From Bacteroidales bacterium (GTDB taxonomy: Bacteria > Bacteroidota > Bacteroidia > Bacteroidales > Paludibacteraceae), in assembly GCA_012837685.1 (NCBI GenBank), contig DUQS01000027.1, positions 1-63,692 of the forward strand: a DNA stretch of 63,692 nt. Reading direction: 5' to 3'. A program made the translations under genes and the position numbers. Positions 15,139-24,048 of the stretch are shown here, one piece after another. The first letter of the stretch is position 1. Each line of letters opens with the position of its first letter. The notes beneath the pieces were generated by a model. It was given only the letters and a program-made list of their open reading frames with translations, ran no database searches and was not told the origin of the DNA.

Positions 15139-16215
15139 TTATGCTTCAAACGAAAGCAATTGATTAACAATGAACGTTCCTGCATCACCAGAGCCATACA
15201 GGGCTTCCGACACCTGCAATGCGCCTTTCGCCAACAAACGTTCTGCCTCGGCTACAATTTTCTTTTGATCGCTGCCTACCAAACTATTATAGCCTTTTTC
15301 AACTAACTCCACCCATTCTGTTTCGTCGCGCATGGTAACGCAATATTTGCGGAAAAAATAGGCTTCTTTTTGTAAACCACCGCTATCGGTCATTACTAAA
15401 ACACATTTTTTGAGCAAAGCCACCATCTCCAAATAACCCACCGGATTAATGAATAGGATAGCGGAATGTTCAAAATCATAATTCATTTTTTCTAACTTTG
15501 CTCGCGTACGCGGATGCAACGGAAACACTACTTGACATTTCTGAGAAAGAACTTCCAATGCCTCAATAATATTTTTTAGGCGGGTTGTATCATCGGTATT
15601 TTCGGCGCGATGAAGCGTACAAAGAATAAAATGGTCGGCAACAACTGCCTCAGGCATACGCGATTTGGCAGCATAGAATAGTGCCGCATCCTGCATTACA
15701 TCGCCACATTTCACTATTTTACAAGCAATGTTACCATAACCTTCGCGGTTCAAATTTTCTACAGCTTGGTCGGTTGGACAAAACAGTATATCGCTGATTC
15801 TATCCGTCAGAATACGGTTGATTTCTTCAGGCATATCCATATTGAACGACCTCAATCCTGCCTCTACATGCGCCAGTTTAATATGCAGTTTTTTGGCAGC
15901 CAAAGCTCCCGCCAACGTGGAATTGGTATCACCGTAAACCAACACCCAATCGGGCTGCTCTTTCAGCAATACCTTTTCAATGCCTTCCAACATCTGACCG
16001 GTCATAGCACCATGCCCCAATCCATTGATATTTAAATTGTAGTGAGGTTTCGGAATAGCCATTTCTTCAAAAAACACATCCGACATATTTTCATCGAAAT
16101 GTTGTCCGGTATGCACAATTATCTCTTCGCACTCCGAGCGGGCTGCCATTGCTCTACTCACCACCGCAGCTTTAATAAACTGCGGACGCGCTCCTACTAC
16201 TGTAACTATTTTCAT
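15139..16215 (-). CDS. wbpI: Non-hydrolysing UDP-sugar 2-epimerase, WbpI-like
   Basis: 358 residues of the WecB/WbpI fold: VGARPQFIKA near the start, GDTNSTLAGALAA, HVEAGLRSF, TLHRAENTD and TDSGGLQKEA. The EINR segment and NLN...GHGAMTGQML region read more like WbpI (UDP-GlcNAc3NAcA 2-epimerase, making UDP-ManNAc3NAcA) than WecB, and a clear WecB is already present at 27183-28334. Its position beside WbpD- and WbpB-like genes supports this. Exact substrate specificity is inferred. Confidence 0.82.
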   Translation of the reverse strand: MKIVTVVGARPQFIKAAVVSRAMAARSECEEIIVHTGQHFDENMSDVFFEEMAIPKPHYNLNINGLGHGAMTGQMLEGIEKVLLKEQPDWVLVYGDTNSTLAGALAAKKLHIKLAHVEAGLRSFNMDMPEEINRILTDRISDILFCPTDQAVENLNREGYGNIACKIVKCGDVMQDAALFYAAKSRMPEAVVADHFILCTLHRAENTDDTTRLKNIIEALEVLSQKCQVVFPLHPRTRAKLEKMNYDFEHSAILFINPVGYLEMVALLKKCVLVMTDSGGLQKEAYFFRKYCVTMRDETEWVELVEKGYNSLVGSDQKKIVAEAERLLAKGALQVSEALYGSGDAGTFIVNQLLSFEA

Positions 16216-16221
16216 AATCTA

Positions 16222-18477
16222 CTATTTTTCTAAAATGTCAATAAATTGTTTTGCCAATACATCGTACGTATGATGTTTCAATACATATTTATGTCCATTC
16301 TTGCCCAATTGCGCCCGTTCGTCTGCCGACATTGTCGCTACAGTTATAATTGACTCGGCTATTTTGCCCACATCATCGGATGGCACACTGATACCACACT
16401 GCGCTTCCTGCACCAAGTCGTTGCCGGCATCTACCGCATGCACTATCGGTTTTCCTGCCATTGCATAGTCAAATATTTTATTGGGAGATATACCGTATTT
16501 ATATAATGGGTTTTTTGTCCATCCGATATATAAAGCATCCATATGAGACAAAAGTTCAGGAACTTGCTTTTTGGCTACCGCATTCAAAAAATACAGATTT
16601 GTTATGTTCTCATCGGTACAACGTTTCATTAAACGAGCTTTTTCAGCACCTTCACCCACAAGTACAACGGCAATGTTTTCTCTTGCAACCTGTTTAGCCG
16701 CATCTAACAGAATGTCCAAACTATTTGACAACGCATGTCCTCCCACATATCCAATAATAAAACGGTAGTTAGATTTTAGTTTTTTGAAAAACTTAGTATA
16801 TTCATTGTCAATAGGTTGCGAATCATTCCAGTCCGACAGTGCAATTCCATTTTGTACGCAAAAGAATTTTTGCGGTTGCAAGCCGTGTTCTATAGCATGA
16901 GTATCGGTTTTGGGCAAAATAGAAATACATTTATCGCAGTAACGGTATGCAAATTTTTCTGCCCACTGCATCACTTTGATAAATGGATGAAACGCCGACA
17001 TTCCGCCAATTTGCATTGGAGAAAGCGGCCACAAATCATGTATTTCATAAACATATTTTGCACCGTAACGACGAGCGATGCGCCATGCAGGATAGTTATC
17101 CAGCGGATAAGTAGAAGATGCAATGACCACATCAGGAACAAAATCCTTACATATTTTACGATAGGAAAACAGCAATCGACACACAAACAAAAACATGGAA
17201 AAAGCCCGTTTCATACCATTACCACGGTAACGATTGGTTTTCAGCCAATAATAACGAACGCCATCCAATTCCTGCCATCCTGCTTGTTTCGGTTGTTTAA
17301 CCCGTAAATGCGAATAGGTGCCACCTACAACAACTACCTGATGACCTGCTTTTTGCCATTCGCGTGCCATGTAGTAAGGACGAAACTCCATTCCCATTTC
17401 GGGCGAACCCGCATAATGATTTATCAATAAAATACGAAGTTTGGTTTTTGAAGCAATAATGGTGTCATAAATGGAAGTAAACTTTTGCTTATTAATAGCT
17501 TTTGTCGCTTGTTCCATTATAATTTGTCTATTCATTCTTGTCGCTTGTTCAACTGGAATTTTTAATGCTTTCGACAAAAAATCTTCATTCACATCCTTAA
17601 CGATATAACCATTTTCACCATCCGTAATCCATTCCCTGTTAGCAGATAAATTCGATACAATTGGAATACAATTCATACTCATAGCTTCCAACAAACTAAT
17701 AGAAGTCGCATCACTTGATGGTATTGATACCCAAAATTTAGCGATAGAATAATAATAAAAATTCCGCTCTTTATCCAACCAACCGACAAACTTCACTTTT
17801 GAAGCCAAATTCAATGTATTTACAAGATGCTTAAGCCGCTCCGTTTCTTCGCCTACTGCACCAATAATTAATTTCCAATCCGGATGAGTAACGACAAATT
17901 TTGAAAACGAACGAATGACGGCATCGATATGGTACATGGACTTGTGCAGACGGTTGGAATAAATAACATTCTGTTTTTTTTCCATCGGATTGCAGACATC
18001 CACACCAAAATTAGCAATGGTGATATTTAATTTTTTATCGACGAGTTGTTGCATTTTATATGCCGTAAAACGCGAATCGGATGTCAGATAATCTGCTTTA
18101 CATAATACATATTGCACTATCTTTTTATACAATCGGTTCTGCTGAGGAATAAGCAAAACATCACTACCCCAAGCTGTTACCACCAAAGGAATTTTATGCT
18201 TTCTTTTGTTCAGCGTCACATAAAAAATGGCTTTATTAATTTGTTGCCCATGAATTACTGTTGGATTAAAATCTTTGATAATCTGTTGTGTAGCAATATA
18301 CGATTTGATTATATGAATGGGATTAATAGAATAATTCAACACACGAATCGGTAATTCGGCACAGACACCATCTGCGCTATCTACCACCAATAAAATTTCA
18401 TCAAAATAATCTTTTATCAATTGGTAGTAATTGTACGTATGCACACAATTATTTCCAAAAAGTAACAACTTCTTCAT
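16222..18477 (-). CDS. Double-domain glycosyltransferase (two GT4-type units in one 751-residue protein)
   Basis: Residues 1-340 form one GT-B glycosyltransferase (SRFTAYKMQQLV; donor-site PSSDATSISLLEAM near 253-266 with a late E-x7-E type pattern). Residues about 346-751 start again with a typical GT4 beginning (KLRILLINHYAGSPEMGMEF), resembling WbuB-like transferases, with GYVGGHALSNSLDILLDA and GISPNKIFDYAMAGKPIVH. The join is at about residue 341-346 (DNA near 17445) with no stop. Each half is close to full GT length, so this is a true fusion that could add two sugars in sequence. Acceptors and donors are unknown. Confidence 0.88.
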   Translation of the reverse strand: MKKLLLFGNNCVHTYNYYQLIKDYFDEILLVVDSADGVCAELPIRVLNYSINPIHIIKSYIATQQIIKDFNPTVIHGQQINKAIFYVTLNKRKHKIPLVVTAWGSDVLLIPQQNRLYKKIVQYVLCKADYLTSDSRFTAYKMQQLVDKKLNITIANFGVDVCNPMEKKQNVIYSNRLHKSMYHIDAVIRSFSKFVVTHPDWKLIIGAVGEETERLKHLVNTLNLASKVKFVGWLDKERNFYYYSIAKFWVSIPSSDATSISLLEAMSMNCIPIVSNLSANREWITDGENGYIVKDVNEDFLSKALKIPVEQATRMNRQIIMEQATKAINKQKFTSIYDTIIASKTKLRILLINHYAGSPEMGMEFRPYYMAREWQKAGHQVVVVGGTYSHLRVKQPKQAGWQELDGVRYYWLKTNRYRGNGMKRAFSMFLFVCRLLFSYRKICKDFVPDVVIASSTYPLDNYPAWRIARRYGAKYVYEIHDLWPLSPMQIGGMSAFHPFIKVMQWAEKFAYRYCDKCISILPKTDTHAIEHGLQPQKFFCVQNGIALSDWNDSQPIDNEYTKFFKKLKSNYRFIIGYVGGHALSNSLDILLDAAKQVARENIAVVLVGEGAEKARLMKRCTDENITNLYFLNAVAKKQVPELLSHMDALYIGWTKNPLYKYGISPNKIFDYAMAGKPIVHAVDAGNDLVQEAQCGISVPSDDVGKIAESIITVATMSADERAQLGKNGHKYVLKHHTYDVLAKQFIDILEK

Positions 18478-18490
18478 AGAAAAGAAGGTT

Positions 18491-19597
18491 TTAAATAATA
18501 TTTGAATAAAATCTCATCATATCACAGACATTATTCTGCCAATCATAATAACGTTTCACCCGTCGAATGCCTGCTACACCAAATTCATCCCTTAACAACG
18601 GATTATCAATGAACTTTTGAATGGCAACAGCTGCTGCAGCCGGATTTTGCTTTGGCACTACTATGCCAGTCCGACCATCTTCCACTACTTCCTTAAGCCC
18701 TTCTGCATCAGATACTACTACCGGACATCCGCAAGCCATAGCTTCAATAGCAACCACACCAAAACTCTCTTTGTTGGAAAGATTTACAGCCACATCAAAA
18801 CGATTGTAACATGTCGGCAATTGATTGTTGGGCAATGCTCCAATAAAACAAACTTTGTCGGCTATGCCCAAATCTTGTGCAAGCATTTTCAATGATTTTT
18901 CCTGCGAACCTTTCCCGATAATCTCAAGACGCAATGGTTTATCAGGATTGGCTTCAACAACTAATTTAAATGTCCGTATCAAAACATCAATACCATAAAT
19001 CGGTTCTAACGATTTTACCGTACCGACAACAAACTGACCCGTCTCATTTTTTTTAACCAATGGTCGAAACAATTCCATATCAACACCAAAAGGTATCACA
19101 CCAATCTTTTTGTCAGTATATTTGTGCGTTTCAAGTGCCATGGCTTCACTTGTTGACAAAATATAATCAGCTTTGGACAATTTATAACGTAATGCTTGTT
19201 GTTGTAACCACGAAAAATCGATAGCACCATAAACATCGCTGCCCCACACCGACAAAACAAACGGGTGAAAACGGGACAATACACCTAACGTACCATAATC
19301 GACAGCATAATGAGCATGCACAATATCCGGCTGAAATTCTTTGATTTTTGAACGCACCAAACGGTATAACCTCAAAGATTCAAAACGTCGCAAAATTATC
19401 GAAAACAATGTATTTGCACGATATTTGTAAGTATAATTTTGCACTGTAACATTGTTCAGTTTTGTATAAAAATCAAGATTTACGCCATTAATACCAAACA
19501 AAAATAGTGTACATCCACGTTGTGATAAAGCCATCACCCATCGCTGTGTATGAACGCTATCGATATTAGACAATATGAATAATTTAATAGAGGTCAT
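18491..19597 (-). CDS. Glycosyltransferase family 4 protein
   Basis: 368 residues, GT-B fold. The C-terminal domain shows GTVKSLEPIYGIDVLIRTF, the acceptor-independent core FIGALPNNQLPTCYNRFDV, and the GT4 E-x7-E motif in NKESFGVVAIEAMACGCPVV. The N-terminal half has HAHYAVDYGTLG and WGSDVYGAI, usual in bacterial capsule GT4 enzymes. The start overlaps the previous gene's stop by 4 nt, so translation is coupled. The retained sugar is unknown. Confidence 0.9.
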   Translation of the reverse strand: MTSIKLFILSNIDSVHTQRWVMALSQRGCTLFLFGINGVNLDFYTKLNNVTVQNYTYKYRANTLFSIILRRFESLRLYRLVRSKIKEFQPDIVHAHYAVDYGTLGVLSRFHPFVLSVWGSDVYGAIDFSWLQQQALRYKLSKADYILSTSEAMALETHKYTDKKIGVIPFGVDMELFRPLVKKNETGQFVVGTVKSLEPIYGIDVLIRTFKLVVEANPDKPLRLEIIGKGSQEKSLKMLAQDLGIADKVCFIGALPNNQLPTCYNRFDVAVNLSNKESFGVVAIEAMACGCPVVVSDAEGLKEVVEDGRTGIVVPKQNPAAAAVAIQKFIDNPLLRDEFGVAGIRRVKRYYDWQNNVCDMMRFYSNII

Positions 19598-20829
19598 TTG
19601 GTGTAAAAAGAATTGATAATTAAATCATTCAAAATTTTTACCTGATTTTTTCGATGGTGCCACATAATCAGTTCATCATTCATCGGTAACGATTCTTTGC
19701 GCTCCCACAAGGTATACGCCTGTTCAATACACTGTTCTATCTCTTGTACATCATCAAAATCGGCAACAAAACCCGCATTGCATTTTTGTATCAAATCGGC
19801 AGCCACATCTGTTTTGTCTACTGTGGCTAAAATAGGACGCTTACATCCTAAATATTCAAAAAGTTTCCCCGAATAGACCCCTTTTTGAACCACCTTAGGC
19901 AATATCAGCAACAAACAATCAGCTTGCCGCATCTGTGCAATCGCTCCTTCATGGGAGACTTTAGGCAAAGTTTCAACTACATGAAACAACGAAGATGGAA
20001 CAATCACACTATTGCCGGCACCTATTAATTTCAATCGCACTTTCTTTGTCGGATTTTGAAGCAAGAAACGTTCTAAAGCTGTAAAAAAAACATATGGTTT
20101 ACGTTTTCCATAAAACGTTCCGGCTGAAACAACCGTAAATATCTCATTATGCAAAAGTTTTTCTTCAAACTCAAAATCAAACCCATTTCTGATTTCTGCA
20201 CCAATTAAATATTTATTACCGGCAGTTGCTAAAAAATTATCTAAAATAGGTTTGGAAACAGTAGATAAGATATCTGCATTCAGTAATATTGCTTGTTCTA
20301 TTTTAGTATAAGCCTTCTTCAACGAACTTATAAGCGACGGATTATTAGCCATTTCATCACGACAGTCAGCCACCCAATGGAATGCTACTCCTTTTTGCTT
20401 TAATGATAAAACAGCTAAATGTGGTGCCATCGGCTCATAGCTACTAATTACCGTCGTATCATTATCATACAGTGTCAATAATTCCATCAATTTCCTCTCG
20501 GCACGCTTTTGCCAATCGGCATACTCATTTTTAAAAAACGTGTACAAAACAACATTATAAAACGCTTTTAACTTATGAATGACATACGGTACCGATTTAT
20601 TGAACGTTGCTTTGCGAAATAACATTCGGTTAGGCAATCGATAAACAAAAACACCGTTTGTCAGCTGTTCTTCCATCAGTGCACTATCAACTTGCAAAGT
20701 AATAACATCTACATCAAAAAATGTTTTGTCAAAATATTTAGCAAACGCCCACATACGATTAACAGCCACCGAATTACGCGGAGGAAACCATGTAGTAACC
20801 AATACGATATGTTTTTTCGACGTCTTCAT
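19594..20829 (-). CDS. Glycosyltransferase (GT4-like)
   Basis: 411 residues. The N-terminus HIVLVTTWFPPRNSVAVNRMWAFA is the standard opening of Bacteroidota GT4 enzymes (PP...G/S...R). The C-terminal half has VSAGTFYGKRKPYVFFTALERFL, AIAQMRQADCLLLILPK and YSGKLFEYLGCKRPILATV, the region binding the nucleotide sugar. It overlaps both neighbours by 4 nt (Wzx upstream, GT4 downstream). Donor and acceptor cannot be read from sequence. Confidence 0.82.
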   Translation of the reverse strand: MKTSKKHIVLVTTWFPPRNSVAVNRMWAFAKYFDKTFFDVDVITLQVDSALMEEQLTNGVFVYRLPNRMLFRKATFNKSVPYVIHKLKAFYNVVLYTFFKNEYADWQKRAERKLMELLTLYDNDTTVISSYEPMAPHLAVLSLKQKGVAFHWVADCRDEMANNPSLISSLKKAYTKIEQAILLNADILSTVSKPILDNFLATAGNKYLIGAEIRNGFDFEFEEKLLHNEIFTVVSAGTFYGKRKPYVFFTALERFLLQNPTKKVRLKLIGAGNSVIVPSSLFHVVETLPKVSHEGAIAQMRQADCLLLILPKVVQKGVYSGKLFEYLGCKRPILATVDKTDVAADLIQKCNAGFVADFDDVQEIEQCIEQAYTLWERKESLPMNDELIMWHHRKNQVKILNDLIINSFYTK

Positions 20830-22262
20830 TTTGACAACACCATCGTTTTCAAACTTTTCAAATATGATTTATCAAATATCCAATAGGCAGCTACCACCAA
20901 TATTCCAAATACGGCTATAAGAGCTAACTGAAAATAAATGTTTTTAGAAAGCAACGACACCAAATAAATTCCAGCTCCTACAATCAAAACAATCAGCAAA
21001 GGCAAAAGGAAAGATTGTATGTATCGCTTCAAAGGTATCAACGATAAATTATACACCATCATGCGCCAATAAAGGAACAAGAAGGCAAATGCAATCAACG
21101 TTTGAGCATAAGCAACTGTAAAAATGGTAAATTGGCAAGCAAGCCACATGGCAACGGTCATCACCACAATACGCACCACCGTCCAATAGAACCCTAAGTC
21201 TGTACGCCCTTTTGCCACCATCAATATGCCGGCAGGATTGCCAATGGAATTAAACAATCCCCAAAAAGCCAAAATACGAACAAAAGCGGTCACTTCCATC
21301 ATTCCTTGACCATAAATGATTAATACTATCGGCTCTGCAAAAACAGCAAAACAAATAAATATCGGAAAATTAAACACAGACAATAGTTTGATTACTTTCA
21401 AATAATTTTCCTGAATCATTGGCAAATTATCCTGAAACTTGGCAAAAGAAGGCGTCGCTACATTGGTAATAATAGGATTAACAACTTGTATTGGCTTCAT
21501 TATCAACTCTTTCGCTAAATTATATACGCCTAACAGTTCCATGCCAAAAAAACGACCAATCAAAAAGATGTCCAACTTGTTAGAAACATAATCGAGTACC
21601 TGCGTTCCCACTTGAAAACCACCGATTTTAATCAAATCCATTATTTCTCGCAAATTGCAATATAGCAAAATTCGATACATCTTTAGTCCGGAAACTGCAT
21701 ACACCACTTGCGTTACCAACGATTGCACAAGCAAACCGTACACCAAGCTATACACACCATAGCCGCGCCATGCCAGCCACAATGTTACAATTGTTCCAAT
21801 ATAAATTCCGACAATACTAACAATGGAAAGGAACTTAAATTCCAAATTTTTCGTTTTGAAAGTATAGAACATTTTCCCGAATGCGTTGATAATCAACTGA
21901 ACACCCATTAACGGAATCAATGTTTTAAGCTCGTTTTGAGCATAAAAATCGGCAAACAACGGCGACATTGCTACCAAAAACAGATATAAAACAATACTCA
22001 ACGACAAATTCACCCAAAAAACAGAAGAATATTGCTTTTGGCTAACCTCTTGCTTGTGAATCAACCCAATAGATAAACCCAAGTTCGAAAAAATCTCCGT
22101 AAAACCCAATATCATTAACACAATGGCAATCAGTCCGAAATCACTTTTTTCGAGCAAGCGTGCCAAAATAAATAATTTCAGTATCTGTACCAACGTATTA
22201 TTGACAGTAGCTACCGTTGTCCATTTTAGGCCCGAAACCGTTTTTTGCTTGAGTGACAACAT
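20826..22262 (-). CDS. Wzx-type lipid-linked oligosaccharide flippase (first of two)
   Basis: 478-residue integral membrane protein of the MOP superfamily, about 12-14 helices, starting MLSLKQKTVSGLKWTTVATV. The opening K...G..W......N, LFILARLL and the motif LSIGLIHKQEVSQKQYSSVFWVN place it with WzxC/colanic-acid-type flippases. It would turn Und-PP-linked repeat units over to the periplasmic face of the inner membrane. A second flippase of a different subtype lies at 32083-33594. It is translated in a chain with neighbouring GT genes by a 4-nt overlap. Confidence 0.9.
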   Translation of the reverse strand: MLSLKQKTVSGLKWTTVATVNNTLVQILKLFILARLLEKSDFGLIAIVLMILGFTEIFSNLGLSIGLIHKQEVSQKQYSSVFWVNLSLSIVLYLFLVAMSPLFADFYAQNELKTLIPLMGVQLIINAFGKMFYTFKTKNLEFKFLSIVSIVGIYIGTIVTLWLAWRGYGVYSLVYGLLVQSLVTQVVYAVSGLKMYRILLYCNLREIMDLIKIGGFQVGTQVLDYVSNKLDIFLIGRFFGMELLGVYNLAKELIMKPIQVVNPIITNVATPSFAKFQDNLPMIQENYLKVIKLLSVFNFPIFICFAVFAEPIVLIIYGQGMMEVTAFVRILAFWGLFNSIGNPAGILMVAKGRTDLGFYWTVVRIVVMTVAMWLACQFTIFTVAYAQTLIAFAFLFLYWRMMVYNLSLIPLKRYIQSFLLPLLIVLIVGAGIYLVSLLSKNIYFQLALIAVFGILVVAAYWIFDKSYLKSLKTMVLSK

Positions 22263-22272
22263 CTGTTAATTT

Positions 22273-23445
22273 TTAATTGGTACTACACAATTCCTTTCCA
22301 CAATGGATATACCCAACAAATACCGAAAAAAAGATATAATGAATCCACAAATCGACACTGGAACTTGGAGCAAATAACAACACCACATACAAAATAGGCA
22401 ATAAAACAAACTCATTTTTTGCTATTTTCAAAGTTTTATTTTCTATGTACGTCAACAGTGCCACATATAGTAAAAAAACAACAAGGCCTGATGAAATAAG
22501 CATCTCAAAAAGAAATGAATGTGTATTTACAATACCGTGAAATAAAGCATAATTATTTAAAGACATAAAATAATGGCGATCCATACCGGCACCAAAACCT
22601 AAAAAATAAGAATCGAAAAGCGATTTGAACGAATAACAATAAAGATTTCCTCTCAAGTTTGTTGAGGAGTCAGTGCCTAACAACCAAAAATAAAACATTA
22701 CGACAGCTCCGCCCAAAAGAAAAATGAGCCAGATAATTTTATTCTCTTTAATAAAATGGCGAAAATAAAAAATCAAAAAAATGCCAACGACTAATTCGGC
22801 AATTCGACATCTTAGTAAAAGTAACGTGCAGCATATAAACAATATATATAACAACTCTACAAACCACAAACGTTTCTTGCGACAATTTTTGCTATACGCC
22901 AAAACATATATAAAGAAGAGAGATAAAACTATCGCAAAATCATTTGGATTAGCCCAAAAAGCGCACGGAAAATTTGTTCTCTCATTTTCCGGTAAACAAG
23001 AAAACGATGCGCTCAAATGAAAGTTTGTAAAATATTCGAACCAAGCCATTAGCGACAACGCAATAGACGCCAAGCAACTTATCAGAAAAAAATAATGAAG
23101 GTATTTTTTTGCATCTATATAGATGAGTGTCAGCGAACAATATACAATTACAAAACCCAAAACATAATTCAACACATCAAGAAGTCTTACAAACTCTACA
23201 TAAAAAATAGAGAGAAAAACAGTATATGCAGTATAAACAAGGAAAAAACCAACAGTATAGCAATAAGACCTATCGTATTTAGATTTAGGTAAACAAAGCA
23301 GAAAACAAAAAGCGGCAATAGGTAAAATACGAATGAAAGCCAACTTGGTCGATACCAAATAAGTGTAATAACCTGTTATTGCGCTTAAACACAACAAAAT
23401 GAATAGTATTACCCCGATCTTATTTTTTATCGAAATTTGTAACAT
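22273..23445 (-). CDS. O-antigen ligase/polymerase-type membrane protein (Wzy or WaaL-like)
   Basis: 390 residues with about ten hydrophobic segments. A large periplasmic loop carries the Wzy_C-like pattern (LGFGAGMDRHYF... then NTHSFLFEMLISSGL), matching the O-antigen ligase superfamily, which covers both polymerases and ligases. A second such gene of different type is at 30791. Its ATG overlaps the stop of the Wzz-like gene upstream by one base (TAATG). Whether it polymerises or ligates is not decided by sequence. Confidence 0.8.
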   Translation of the reverse strand: MLQISIKNKIGVILFILLCLSAITGYYTYLVSTKLAFIRILPIAAFCFLLCLPKSKYDRSYCYTVGFFLVYTAYTVFLSIFYVEFVRLLDVLNYVLGFVIVYCSLTLIYIDAKKYLHYFFLISCLASIALSLMAWFEYFTNFHLSASFSCLPENERTNFPCAFWANPNDFAIVLSLFFIYVLAYSKNCRKKRLWFVELLYILFICCTLLLLRCRIAELVVGIFLIFYFRHFIKENKIIWLIFLLGGAVVMFYFWLLGTDSSTNLRGNLYCYSFKSLFDSYFLGFGAGMDRHYFMSLNNYALFHGIVNTHSFLFEMLISSGLVVFLLYVALLTYIENKTLKIAKNEFVLLPILYVVLLFAPSSSVDLWIHYIFFSVFVGYIHCGKELCSTN

Positions 23446-24047
23446 TATTTATTTTTGCAATCCGATTTTGCACAAAATGTATCGTATAGAAAAAACCACA
23501 CTACAGAGAACAATAGTGTAAGCACTGTGACCAATATAATGAATTTACAATAATTCCGAGCTATAGGAATAGACGCAATTTGTGGTTCTGAAATAATTTT
23601 TAAATCTTTTGAAAATTTGTGCACCTTATCGGAAATAATATCCACAATCGTGCAGGTAATATCATATGCTCTTTGAGGAGACTCATCGTGTACAGTAATT
23701 AGTACATTTCCATTACGTTGTAATACGAAATGAATCCGACGGTCAAAATTTTTTAAAGTCAAAGTTGTGAATTGTTCACGTTTTGATGGAATCAATAAAC
23801 CATGTTTCATCACCACATACGTTTTCAAATCTGGCGTATCGAAAAAAATTTGAGGATTGATATTTGAACGTTCGATGTATAAAACGACTGACGACTCGTA
23901 AAATTTAGGAAATAGAGGGGTTCGCAAAATCAGACACGTTAAAGCAATGTTAAAACACACCAATCCAGCCAACCAATATTTTCGTCGGCAAAGTATTTTC
24001 CAAAAATAATGGTTATCCAAATTTATATTTGACATAAACCTTGACAT
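23445..24047 (-). CDS. Short Wzz-like chain-length regulator protein
   Basis: 200 residues with one N-terminal membrane segment (about 27-47, after RRKYWLAGLVCFNIALTCLIL) and one C-terminal segment (about 167-190), the two-helix layout of polysaccharide co-polymerases. The loop is only about 120 residues where Wzz proteins usually have 200 or more, and there is no kinase domain. YESSVVLYIERSNIN fits the Wzz N-terminal strand. It is paired with the Wzy-like gene by a TAATG overlap, which fits a role in chain length. The ATG at 24047 lies one base past the ugd stop; an ATG at 24035 is also possible. Confidence 0.65.
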   Translation of the reverse strand: MSRFMSNINLDNHYFWKILCRRKYWLAGLVCFNIALTCLILRTPLFPKFYESSVVLYIERSNINPQIFFDTPDLKTYVVMKHGLLIPSKREQFTTLTLKNFDRRIHFVLQRNGNVLITVHDESPQRAYDITCTIVDIISDKVHKFSKDLKIISEPQIASIPIARNYCKFIILVTVLTLLFSVVWFFLYDTFCAKSDCKNK

Positions 24048-24048
24048 T

